From assembly GCF_000317025.1 (NCBI RefSeq), contig NC_019689.1, forward strand, positions 3,077,501-3,141,500: DNA of 64,000 nucleotides, given 5' to 3'. The first letter of the stretch is position 1; the number at the start of each line of letters is the position of its first letter. The notes under the pieces were generated by a model. It was not told where the DNA came from. It searched no databases and worked only from the letters and a program-made list of their open reading frames with translations. The position numbers and the translations under genes were made by a program. Source of the stretch: Pleurocapsa sp. PCC 7327 (lineage in GTDB: Bacteria; Cyanobacteriota; Cyanobacteriia; Cyanobacteriales; Microcystaceae). This document shows positions 54,394-64,000 of the stretch, one piece after another.

Positions 54394-54927
54394 TTAAAAG
54401 CAATTTAAAGTATCGCGGGTGTTTCGTCCCGTTACTGGATTGGTTCCCCTTGCGATTTCGCATAATTTTTTCTCGGTATCGGGGCGCAACAAAACATCGG
54501 TAAAGTCCGCCCCGTCGATAATCGCTCCATTAAACAGCGTATTAGTAGCAAAAGCGCCGACTAATATAGCATTGGTGAAGTTGGCGCGAACTAATCTCGC
54601 CGATTCTAAATCGGCACCAGTGAGATCCGCGCCCTCGAAATTGGCTGATTCCAAATTAGCGGCGAAGAAACGGACACCTTGCAATTTTGCGTTACTAAAG
54701 TTGCTCCCTCGCAGATTGGCGTGATCGAAAATAGAATCGGTCAAATCTTGACCGGAAAAGTCATTTTCGACTAAATTTCGTTTGCCATAATCGATCGCCC
54801 AAGCAGGTGCGGCAATTGGGTTGAAAACCAATGCGATCGCGATTAATAAGATCGGTAATGTGCGCGCGATCGCAGTAAGAATGGAAGTTCGTTGATTCTG
54901 GGTGCGGTTCGCCATCGCGGTTAACAT
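54394..54927 (-). CDS. Pentapeptide-repeat protein with signal peptide
   Basis: A 177-residue protein. Signal sequence [21 protein letters not shown], cleaved before IDYGKR, so the mature protein is in the thylakoid lumen or periplasm. Pentapeptides run from [13 protein letters not shown] to [11 protein letters not shown]; a C-terminal cap with two Cys (KKLCEIARG..., TLNCF) follows. Similar small lumenal pentapeptide proteins exist in cyanobacteria and plants, with no proven function. Confidence 0.88.
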   Translation of the reverse strand: MLTAMANRTQNQRTSILTAIARTLPILLIAIALVFNPIAAPAWAIDYGKRNLVENDFSGQDLTDSIFDHANLRGSNFSNAKLQGVRFFAANLESANFEGADLTGADLESARLVRANFTNAILVGAFATNTLFNGAIIDGADFTDVLLRPDTEKKLCEIARGTNPVTGRNTRDTLNCF

Positions 54928-55017
54928 ATAGAGAAAGTTTTCTTGAAAAACAGTAAACTTAAAAGGGTTTGTTTTAGGCTAGATATCTGTCATCCTATCA
55001 AGAATTGCCTCTCGTTT

Positions 55018-55485
55018 ATGACCCGCGATCGCCAATCGAATCATAAAATCGGCAGACTGGGAGAACGATTAGTGTCGCAATGGTTGGAGTCACGGGGTTG
55101 GATAACGCTACATCATCGCTGGTATACCCGTTGGGGAGAAGTTGACGTAATTGCCCAAGCTAAATCCTCCAATGCGCTAGCCTTTGTTGAGATCAAAACT
55201 CGCGGTCGAGGAAACTGGGATAGTGAGGGAATTTTAGCGATTACTGCCCACAAACAGGCAAAACTTTGTCATGCAGCCGCACTATTTCTAGCCGAACATC
55301 CAGATTTAGCCGAGTTTTCTTGTCGCTTTGACGTGGCTTTGGTTAGCTATCATAAAAGTCAGATTTGCTCGAATAATCTGACAGATAAGCGCGATCGCGC
55401 TATCGTTCTAGGACAACCGATTATCTTGGCAGAATATCAGATGATTTTACACGATTATATCGAGTCAGCTTTTGATTGTTGTTAA
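55018..55485 (+). CDS. YraN (UPF0102) family protein
   Basis: A 155-residue protein with a restriction-endonuclease-like fold. Motifs are GRLGERLVSQWLESRGW, RWGEVDVIAQAKS and AFVEIKTRGRGNW, containing the D-ExK nuclease-like residues. The function is unresolved; homologues are near DNA-processing genes. Start taken at the ATG at 55018; the frame extends upstream to 54943 but the family begins near TRDRQSN. Confidence 0.9.
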   Translation: MTRDRQSNHKIGRLGERLVSQWLESRGWITLHHRWYTRWGEVDVIAQAKSSNALAFVEIKTRGRGNWDSEGILAITAHKQAKLCHAAALFLAEHPDLAEFSCRFDVALVSYHKSQICSNNLTDKRDRAIVLGQPIILAEYQMILHDYIESAFDCC

Positions 55486-55499
55486 TAGTTCAACTTAAG

Positions 55500-55658
55500 C
55501 GCACCCTCTTTTGCGATCCCAATGCAGCGGCAAATATAAGACACTTGGCGATGGGAATACCCATCAATAAAGCCTATCGAGTATCCAAAGCAGTAGCTGG
55601 AGTTGGTAGAAAGCCATCACTTGCTGCTCCCGCAGAAGTGATGGGAGTATTCACGTGA
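55500..55658 (+). pseudogene. Possible TnpB C-terminal remnant
   Basis: Frame reads CDPNAAANIRHLAMGIPINK and RKPSLAAPAEVMGVFT. The first part recalls the D-NAA-NI end of TnpB; the rest is unfamiliar. Only the C-terminus remains. Alternative: chance frame. Confidence 0.4.
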
Positions 55659-55664
55659 AAATAA

Positions 55665-56540
55665 TTAACCTCCCAAATAACGGCGCAGGAAGCTTTCTAG
55701 CGACTCCAATTTGATATTGTAAATGGACTCAAGATGAGCAATTTCTTGAGGGGTGCAGAAAAATTCGTTTGCCAACAGCGTCCGCAGCGTACCGAGGGAA
55801 CGTTGGGTTTGAGGACTGAATAATCCTATTGCAGACCGCAAACCATCGAATATAAATAGGGGAGCATTAATAACAATTGGTTCCTTGTTAAATAGGCGGG
55901 AAAAAATTCGGGGAATATCTTCTCGTTTGAGAACGTCGGGTCCGCCGACAGGCAAAATCTGATTTCTTGCTCCTTCAACGCTAACCGATGCGATCGCAAT
56001 TTTAGCAAGATCGTCTGTACTAATAATCGACGAACGATTTTTGGGATCGCCGATGAGTAAATAAATCCCAGTCTCGCGAAATCGTTCTGCCAAAGGAAGC
56101 AGGTTATTCGCAAATCCAGAGGGACGTAAAATCGTATAATTTAACCCGCTAGCGACGAGATATTTTTCGACTTCTCGCTTTGCCTTGAAGACGGGCGCAT
56201 CTTCATATCCTCTATCTACCCCCAAAACGGATATAAAGACGAAATGCTTAACATTGTTGGCTTTTGCTTGGTCGATTAATGCTATATTGGCTCGATAGTC
56301 TAGTGCCTGCGGATCGCCATTGGAACCGTGGGCGCTAATAATATATTCGACTCCCTGACAAGCCTTCTCAATATCTCGATCTTGTCGCAAATCGCCGATA
56401 AAAATTTCTGCCCCTCGATGTTCTAATTCTTCGTAACGAGAAAACAGCCGTACAAATGCTCGCACGGGAGTTTCTTGTTCTCTGAGTTGCCTGACGATGC
56501 GACGACCTAGCGATCCCGTTGCCCCAGTGACTAAAAACAT
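55665..56540 (-). CDS. NAD(P)-binding NmrA/Ycf39-like protein
   Basis: A 291-residue atypical short-chain dehydrogenase. The Rossmann motif is VTGATGSLGRRIVRQL (residues 4-19, GxxGxxG). FISVLGVDRGYEDAPVFKAKREVEKYL is the family stretch around the former catalytic region. Members include Ycf39-type assembly factors of photosystem II and isoflavone-reductase-like proteins. The C-terminal half (LLPVGGPDVLKREDIPRIFSR) is like an NmrA domain. Monocistronic and divergent from the UbiD-type gene; the substrate is unknown. Confidence 0.83.
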   Translation of the reverse strand: MFLVTGATGSLGRRIVRQLREQETPVRAFVRLFSRYEELEHRGAEIFIGDLRQDRDIEKACQGVEYIISAHGSNGDPQALDYRANIALIDQAKANNVKHFVFISVLGVDRGYEDAPVFKAKREVEKYLVASGLNYTILRPSGFANNLLPLAERFRETGIYLLIGDPKNRSSIISTDDLAKIAIASVSVEGARNQILPVGGPDVLKREDIPRIFSRLFNKEPIVINAPLFIFDGLRSAIGLFSPQTQRSLGTLRTLLANEFFCTPQEIAHLESIYNIKLESLESFLRRYLGG

Positions 56541-56614
56541 GAACGAGCACCTCTATCTAATTTCTACTAACTTGGTATAAGTAGACCAATTTGAGCGCTT
56601 TAACTATTTCAATT

Positions 56615-58123
56615 ATGGCAAGAGACTTGCGGGGATTCATCAAACTATTGGAAGAAAAGGGACAACTGCGACGCATTAGCGCCCTGGTCGATCCCGATCT
56701 CGAAATTGCCGAGATTTCTAACCGAATGCTACAAGCAGGAGGTCCTGCCCTACTGTTTGAAAATGTCAAAGGCGCATCCTTTCCCGTTGTCATTAACTTG
56801 ATGGGAACGGTAGAGAGAACTTGCTGGGCAATGAACATGCAGCATCCCGAAGAGTTAGAGGTACTGGGAAAGAAACTGGCAATGCTGCAACAACCCAAAC
56901 CTCCGAAAAAGTTGTCTCAGGCGGTCGATTTTGGGAAAGTTCTCTTCGATGTCCTCAAGGCAAAACCGGGAAAAAGTTTTTTCCCGCCTTGCCAGCAAGT
57001 GATAGTCGAAGGAGATAATTTAGATCTCAACAAAATTCCCCTCATTCGTCCCTATCCCGGCGATGCTGGCAAGATTATTACGTTGGGATTGGTCATCACC
57101 AAAGATTGCGAGACGGGAACGCCCAATGTAGGCATATATCGCTTACAACTCCAGTCGAAAACTACCATGACCGTTCATTGGTTGTCGGTACGCGGCGGGG
57201 CAAGACATCTACGCAAAGCGGCGGAGAGAGGGAAAAAGCTAGAAGTTGCGATCGCTCTCGGCGTCGATCCTCTCATCATTATGGCAGCCGCTACCCCCAT
57301 TCCGGTAGATCTCTCAGAATGGCTATTTGCTGGGTTATACGGCGGTTCGGGCGTGCAGTTGGCCAAATGCAAAACTGTCGATTTAGAAGTGCCCTCAAAC
57401 TCAGAAATTGTCTTAGAAGGAACGATTACGCCAGGAGAAGTCTTGCCCGACGGGCCCTTTGGCGATCACATGGGATATTATGGCGGCGTGGAAGATTCGC
57501 CTCTGATTCGTTTCCACTGCATGACCCATCGCCAAGACCCAATTTATCTGACCACCTTTAGCGGTCGTCCTCCCAAAGAAGAGGCAATGATGGCTATTGC
57601 CCTCAACCGAATCTATACGCCGATTTTGCGCCAACAAGTTTCAGAAATTACTGACTTTTTCTTACCAATGGAGGCACTCAGTTACAAAGCAGCGATTATC
57701 TCCATCGACAAAGCCTATCCAGGACAAGCAAAACGGGCGGCATTGGCATTTTGGAGCGCTTTACCCCAATTTACCTATACCAAGTTTGTTATTGTTGTAG
57801 ATAAAGATATTAATATCCGCGATCCGCGTCAAGTTGTTTGGGCAATTAGTTCTAAAGTTGACCCGTCAAGAGATGTTTTTATTCTGCCAGAAACGCCATT
57901 TGATAGTTTAGATTTTGCTAGTCAAAAGATCGGTTTGGGCGGCAGAATGGGCATCGATGCGACAACTAAAATCCCTCCCGAAACCGAACACGAATGGGGC
58001 GCAGTTTTAGAGTCCGATCCCGATGTGGCGGCAATGGTCGATCGCCGTTGGACAGAATATGGATTAGCGGATTTAAATTTGCAACAAGTCGATCCTAATT
58101 TGTTCGGGTATGAGATGAGATGA
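56615..58123 (+). CDS. UbiD-type decarboxylase, plastoquinone pathway
   Basis: A 502-residue prFMN-dependent decarboxylase. Start at the ATG at 56615 (MARDLRGFIKLLEEKGQLRR), the conserved family N-terminus; the frame reaches 56591. Motifs: LGLVITKDCETGTPNVGIYR, EGTITPGEVLPDGPFGDHMG and EMEALSYKAA-like regions with the prFMN-contacting Glu and Arg residues. In cyanobacteria it is thought to decarboxylate 4-hydroxy-3-solanesylbenzoate during plastoquinone synthesis. The prFMN synthase partner (UbiX) is not in the window. Confidence 0.9.
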   Translation: MARDLRGFIKLLEEKGQLRRISALVDPDLEIAEISNRMLQAGGPALLFENVKGASFPVVINLMGTVERTCWAMNMQHPEELEVLGKKLAMLQQPKPPKKLSQAVDFGKVLFDVLKAKPGKSFFPPCQQVIVEGDNLDLNKIPLIRPYPGDAGKIITLGLVITKDCETGTPNVGIYRLQLQSKTTMTVHWLSVRGGARHLRKAAERGKKLEVAIALGVDPLIIMAAATPIPVDLSEWLFAGLYGGSGVQLAKCKTVDLEVPSNSEIVLEGTITPGEVLPDGPFGDHMGYYGGVEDSPLIRFHCMTHRQDPIYLTTFSGRPPKEEAMMAIALNRIYTPILRQQVSEITDFFLPMEALSYKAAIISIDKAYPGQAKRAALAFWSALPQFTYTKFVIVVDKDINIRDPRQVVWAISSKVDPSRDVFILPETPFDSLDFASQKIGLGGRMGIDATTKIPPETEHEWGAVLESDPDVAAMVDRRWTEYGLADLNLQQVDPNLFGYEMR

Positions 58124-58247
58124 TTGAATTTCGCTCAATTTTCAATTGACGGGGAAAAGGGAAGGGAGAGACGTTTATAGATTATATCGATTATGGATCT
58201 TTTTTCCTTCCCCTTCCCTCGATCGCTTTAAAACACTATCATCGAAC

Positions 58248-59687
58248 TCACGTTGCCACTAACACTTTTTCTGGGGTAACGCCTGCGCCCTCGCGCAAGT
58301 GAACTAGGAGGGCATCTACATTCTTCTTTGCATCGCCAAAGAGCATTTGTGTATTCTCTCTGTAGAATAAGGGATTCTCGACTCCTGCATAACCACTTGC
58401 CATACTGCGCTTCATGACAACTACATGAGCAGCTTTCCAAACTTCTAGCACGGGCATCCCGGCAATGGGACTGTTTGGATCTTCCAGGGCGCTGGGGTTT
58501 ACGGTATCGTTAGCCCCAATCACCAGCACCACATCTGTTTTGGGAAAGTCCTCGTTGATCTCGTCCATTTCTAGAACGATATCGTAAGGCACTTTTGCCT
58601 CCGCTAGCAGTACGTTCATATGTCCGGGAAGTCGTCCCGCTACAGGATGGATGCCAAAGCGGACGTTAACGCCGCGATCGCGTAAAATCTTAGTAATCTC
58701 CGATACGGCGTGCTGTGCTTGGGCAACTGCCATGCCATAACCGGGGGTAATAATAACGCTCTTGGCATTGCGTAACAGTTCGGCAGTTTCTTCAACCGTC
58801 GTCGAATTGACTTTACCCGCAGGTTTTTGTTCTCCTGTCGCAGCGGTTTTGCCTGCCCCTTCGCCAAAACCGCCCAGAATCACGCTAATAAAGGAGCGAT
58901 TCATAGCACGACACATAATATAACTCAAAATCGCGCCGCTACTGCCGACTAGCGCCCCTGTGATGATGAGCAGGTCGTTAGATAGCATAAATCCTGCTGC
59001 CGCTGCTGCCCAACCGGAATAACTGTTGAGCATGGAAATCACGACTGGCATATCCGCACCGCCAATAGCTGCTACCAGATGTATTCCTAGGACGCAAGCA
59101 ATTCCCGTCATGATTAATAAGGGTTGCAGTCCGTTGGGAAACTCTGCGCCCATAAATTGAAATCCCAGCCACAAGGAAGCGACTAACATGCCCAGATTGA
59201 GCAAGTGGCGTGCTGGCAGCATCAATGGTTTGCTGCTAATAATAGCTCGCAGTTTCCCGAAAGCAACTATCGATCCTGTAAAGGTGACTGCTCCGATGAA
59301 GACTCCGACATAGATTTCAATTTGGTGAATGGTTTCTTCTGTCCCGACTAAAGAAGGATCGGGGCTGAGATAATTAGCTACCCCCACCAGCACGGCTGCC
59401 AAACCGACAAAACTGTGGAGCATTGCCACCAATTCTGGCATTGAGGTCATGGCAACGCGAGAAGCCACGATCGCGCCGATAATGGCACCCGGCAGGATTA
59501 CAGAAACTAAAAGCCCGTATCCTGTTACCTGGGGACTCAACGCGGTCGCGACAAAGGCAATTAGCATCCCGATAATGCCGTAAATATTACCTTTACGCGC
59601 CGTTTCCTGATGCGATAATCCCCCCAGACTCAGAATAAATAAAGCACTTGCCGCAATATACGCAACTGTTGTTAAGCTATTTGACAT
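58248..59687 (-). CDS. pntB: NAD(P) transhydrogenase beta subunit
   Basis: A 479-residue protein with about nine transmembrane helices, then a soluble NADP(H)-binding domain with [16 protein letters not shown] and [34 protein letters not shown]. It couples hydride transfer from NADH to NADP+ to proton movement across the membrane. It follows pntA on the same strand with a 79-base gap; the two are one operon. Confidence 0.95.
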   Translation of the reverse strand: MSNSLTTVAYIAASALFILSLGGLSHQETARKGNIYGIIGMLIAFVATALSPQVTGYGLLVSVILPGAIIGAIVASRVAMTSMPELVAMLHSFVGLAAVLVGVANYLSPDPSLVGTEETIHQIEIYVGVFIGAVTFTGSIVAFGKLRAIISSKPLMLPARHLLNLGMLVASLWLGFQFMGAEFPNGLQPLLIMTGIACVLGIHLVAAIGGADMPVVISMLNSYSGWAAAAAGFMLSNDLLIITGALVGSSGAILSYIMCRAMNRSFISVILGGFGEGAGKTAATGEQKPAGKVNSTTVEETAELLRNAKSVIITPGYGMAVAQAQHAVSEITKILRDRGVNVRFGIHPVAGRLPGHMNVLLAEAKVPYDIVLEMDEINEDFPKTDVVLVIGANDTVNPSALEDPNSPIAGMPVLEVWKAAHVVVMKRSMASGYAGVENPLFYRENTQMLFGDAKKNVDALLVHLREGAGVTPEKVLVAT

Positions 59688-59766
59688 AATTTCCTTTTTT
59701 GTTAGTTATTAGTTGTTGGTGATTAGCGATCGGTTATTTGCTTCCCGCTAACCACTAACCAATCTC

Positions 59767-61374
59767 TTATTTGCTAAACATCCTCAGCATCCGTTGGGTA
59801 ACGAGGAAGCCACCAGCAACGTTAATGGTTCCTACCAAAACCGCGATCGCGCCCAAGATCGTGGTTGGCGAATTCAGAGAACCCGAAATCTGAAGCATGC
59901 CGCCTATAATGATGATGCCGCTAATCGCATTCGTCACGCTCATCAAAGGCGTATGCAGCGCTGGCGTTACACTCCAAATCACCTGCCAACCGATGAAGCA
60001 AGCGAGGACGAATACCGTGAAGTGCGACAGGAACGATGGCGGCGCAATAGCTCCAACTCCAAATAGCGCTAAACCTGCCAGTACAATCCAGAGCAAGCCG
60101 CTAATTCCCTTTTTTTGAGTTTCTTTTGCGGCTACCGTTGAAGTAGTTGCTTGGGATTGAGAGGTTGCTTGGGTTTGGGGAGAGGGAGTACTGGGTTTCG
60201 GTGGGGGCCAAGTGACTTTTCCTTCGTGAAGTACTAAAGCACCTCGAACGACTTCGTCTTCAAAATCTACCTTATAGTCTTCTGCCCCGCCCATGTCTTT
60301 AAGTAGATGCCAAAGATTGGTGCCATAAAGCTGACTCGACTGAGTTGCCATGCGACTGGGCAAATCTGTTAACCCAATAATGGTTACTCCTTTGTAACGA
60401 TAAACCTCTCCTGGCTTTGTTACTTCGCAGTTTCCTCCCTGTTCCGCCGCCATATCGACAATGACGGAACCATCCTTCATGCTCGATACCATTTCCTCGG
60501 TAATCAGACGCGGGGCGGGTTTTCCTGGAATCAGTGCCGTAGTAATGATAATGTCTACGTCTTTCGCTTGCTGGGCAAACAGCGCCATCTCGGCTTCGAT
60601 GAATTCCTTGCTCATCACCTTGGCGTAACCGCCTTCGCCCGTTCCTTCTTCTTTAAAGTCCAGTTCCAAAAATTCTGCGCCCATGCTCTCGACTTGCTCT
60701 TTCACTTCGGGGCGAGTATCGAAAGCGCGAACGATCGCTCCCAATCCTTTAGCGGCTCCAATCGCAGCCAGTCCGGCTACGCCAGCACCAATTACTAAAA
60801 CTTTGGCTGGCGGCATTTTTCCGGCTGCCGTAATCTGTCCGGTAAAGAAGCGCCCAAAGTGATTGGCTGCCTCAACTACCGCCCGATAGCCAGCGATATT
60901 TGCCATCGAACTGAGCGCATCCATTTTCTGAGCGCGGCTAATGCGCGGCACTGCATCCATCGCTAATACGGTAGCTCGGCGAGCGGCTAGCTTTTGCAGT
61001 AGTTCTTGATTTTGGGCGGGCCAGATAAAACTAATCAGGGTTCCCCCTTCAGGAAACATTTCGACTTCTTGAGGTTCGGGCGCGCGCACCTTTAAAATAA
61101 TATCTGATTCTGCCCAGAGCGTTCGAGCATCGGGAACAATCCGACACCCTGCTTCTGTGTAAGCTTCATCGGAGAAATTCGCAGCCACTCCCGCACCTGA
61201 CTCAATGAAAATTTCAAAACCTAACTTTTGGAGCTTCTTAGCTGTATCGGGTGTAACGGCAACTCGGCACTCGTTAGGATAAATTTCTTTAGGTACGCCG
61301 ATTTTTTTAGGCTTTTTAGATTGCAAGGCAGAGTTTTCGTCTGTCTCAAGCTCTTTTGGGACAGCTACAGTCAT
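59767..61374 (-). CDS. pntA: NAD(P) transhydrogenase alpha subunit, fused
   Basis: A 535-residue protein in which the NAD(H)-binding domain (GVPKEIYPNECRVAVTPDTA, VLVIGAGVAGLAAIGAAKGL) and the membrane domain are one chain, whereas many cyanobacteria split them into pntAA and pntAB. A linker of about 40 residues rich in Pro, Ser, Thr and Gln (near 390-430) separates them. Three or four hydrophobic helices follow. GGAGAAAC precedes the ATG at 61374. Partner of pntB. Confidence 0.95.
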   Translation of the reverse strand: MTVAVPKELETDENSALQSKKPKKIGVPKEIYPNECRVAVTPDTAKKLQKLGFEIFIESGAGVAANFSDEAYTEAGCRIVPDARTLWAESDIILKVRAPEPQEVEMFPEGGTLISFIWPAQNQELLQKLAARRATVLAMDAVPRISRAQKMDALSSMANIAGYRAVVEAANHFGRFFTGQITAAGKMPPAKVLVIGAGVAGLAAIGAAKGLGAIVRAFDTRPEVKEQVESMGAEFLELDFKEEGTGEGGYAKVMSKEFIEAEMALFAQQAKDVDIIITTALIPGKPAPRLITEEMVSSMKDGSVIVDMAAEQGGNCEVTKPGEVYRYKGVTIIGLTDLPSRMATQSSQLYGTNLWHLLKDMGGAEDYKVDFEDEVVRGALVLHEGKVTWPPPKPSTPSPQTQATSQSQATTSTVAAKETQKKGISGLLWIVLAGLALFGVGAIAPPSFLSHFTVFVLACFIGWQVIWSVTPALHTPLMSVTNAISGIIIIGGMLQISGSLNSPTTILGAIAVLVGTINVAGGFLVTQRMLRMFSK

Positions 61375-63272
<1,898 letters not shown>

Positions 63273-63375
63273 TACTATTTTAAATTTAGTTCAAGAAATT
63301 AGCTCGACTAAATGTATCTGAAAGTGTCACATCGGGTAATAATTAAAAAAGTTGGTAGGTTCAAGGCAATTAAAC

Positions 63376-64000
63376 ATGGTCACGACAGATGAAATAGTAG
63401 CAGAGGAGAAACAATCGTCAAATTTCGATCTGGCTTCCTACCTAGAGGAAAAAAAACAGTTGGTAGAAGCTGCTTTAGAGCGATCGCTCTCCATCGGTAA
63501 GCCAGAAAAAATTTACGAGGCGATGCGTTATTCGCTATTGGCAGGGGGAAAGCGCTTGCGCCCAATTCTTTGCCTTGCAACCTGCGAACTGACTGGCGGA
63601 ACAACAGAAATGGCGATGCCGACCGCCTGCGCCCTAGAAATGATTCATACCATGTCATTGATTCACGACGACCTCCCAGCCATGGACAATGACGATTACA
63701 GGCGGGGCAAGCTAACCAACCACAAAGTTTTTGGCGAAGATATTGCGATTTTAGCAGGCGACGGTTTGTTAGCTTACGCCTTTGAATACGTAGCCGCTCA
63801 GACTCAAAACGTTCCCCCTCAGAGAATCCTAGATGTCATTGCCCGTCTGGGTCGTACCGTAGGCGCAGCCGGATTGGTGGGCGGTCAAGTGCTAGATTTA
63901 GAATCGGAAGGCAAATCCGACATTTCCGTTGATACTCTGACGTTTATTCACACCCACAAAACCGGAGCTTTGTTAGAAACGTCAGTAGTTTCGGGAGCTA
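63376..64000 (+). CDS. crtE: Geranylgeranyl diphosphate synthase, 3-prime end cut
   Basis: 208 N-terminal residues of a polyprenyl synthase, cut by the window edge. The first aspartate-rich motif [10 protein letters not shown] follows MIHTMSLIH, and [22 protein letters not shown] is the substrate-binding GKRxRP motif. A small residue pattern before the DDxxD motif fits a C20-producing enzyme. It extends FPP or IPP/DMAPP to GGPP, the precursor of carotenoids, phytyl chains and plastoquinone tails. ATG at 63376. Probably transcribed with, or just after, the ATPase beta gene. Confidence 0.95.
   Translation, partial: MVTTDEIVAEEKQSSNFDLASYLEEKKQLVEAALERSLSIGKPEKIYEAMRYSLLAGGKRLRPILCLATCELTGGTTEMAMPTACALEMIHTMSLIHDDLPAMDNDDYRRGKLTNHKVFGEDIAILAGDGLLAYAFEYVAAQTQNVPPQRILDVIARLGRTVGAAGLVGGQVLDLESEGKSDISVDTLTFIHTHKTGALLETSVVSGA

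Overview
The window is chromosomal DNA of a cyanobacterium. It carries two psbA genes (one intact, one a remnant), the plastoquinone-pathway UbiD decarboxylase, the CGLD27 family, an RRM-type Rbp next to rpsU, the FO synthase subunit CofG, crtE and pentapeptide-repeat proteins. The palindrome GCGATCGC (HIP1), typical of many cyanobacteria, occurs throughout, inside and outside genes. I cannot fix the genus from the sequence; gene content fits a coccoid, pleurocapsalean or filamentous non-heterocystous lineage better than a marine picocyanobacterium.

Layout. 1-3.6 kb: 3-prime-truncated phosphoketolase, a doubtful small ORF, rpsU and an rbp gene separated by a terminator-like hairpin, and a Rieske protein. 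3.6-11.8 kb: a minus-strand block of large membrane proteins (CPBP protease, GT-C glycosyltransferase, DUF2079, and two tandem GT-C-like paralogues), probably for envelope glycan or lipid modification. 11.9-17.3 kb: a two-domain histidine phosphatase, a 2-hydroxyacid dehydrogenase, an RlmI-like methyltransferase and an orphan NrtA/CmpA-like binding protein, followed by gene debris (acyltransferase and ISL3 remnants).

17.9-31.6 kb is the most interesting part: an apparent reactive-sulfur island. It has two ArsR regulators with a similar cysteine layout, a thioredoxin-reductase-like flavoprotein, a DsrE protein (CPMC), a single-domain rhodanese, an ExoD-like protein, a three-cysteine sulfide:quinone oxidoreductase, an RND adaptor, a secreted CxxCH haem protein, DUF3122 and SCP-2 proteins, broken genes, a NUDIX-like protein and an RND permease. 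Three promoter regions (arsR1, rhodanese/exoD, sqr) share a 25-bp AT-rich element built on TTTATAACTA, which I propose as the operator of one or both ArsR proteins. The island ends at a psbA 3-prime fragment that has Ala at D1 position 286, a residue associated with the low-oxygen D1-prime form. That psbA was cut by a TnpB element, which was itself cut by an IS4-like element.

33-38.4 kb is a genome-decay zone: the IS4-like element with clear 19-bp ends and no target duplication, a peptidase-ABC exporter with an internal deletion, and TPR/glycosyltransferase-9 genes full of frameshifts. 38.4-41.2 kb is a tidy minus-strand housekeeping run (yqeK-like, rsfS, CGLD27, asparaginase, then initiator tRNA). 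41.3-64 kb mixes housekeeping genes (mnmE, intact psbA, cofG, hisA, K+ channel, argD, class III aminotransferase, yraN, ubiD-type decarboxylase, pntB/pntA, crtE) with broken pieces (a frameshifted glycosyltransferase, a sulfite-oxidase C-terminus, a response-regulator C-terminus, a TnpB tail) and an orphan beta subunit of the alternative N-type ATPase.

Working model (inference): the 18-27 kb genes detect sulfide or persulfide through ArsR thiols, oxidise sulfide into the quinone pool by SQR, and handle or export the sulfane-sulfur products with DsrE, rhodanese, the flavoprotein and the RND system. The adjacent D1-prime-like psbA remnant hints that the ancestor coupled this to micro-oxic photosynthesis, a link now broken by insertion elements.
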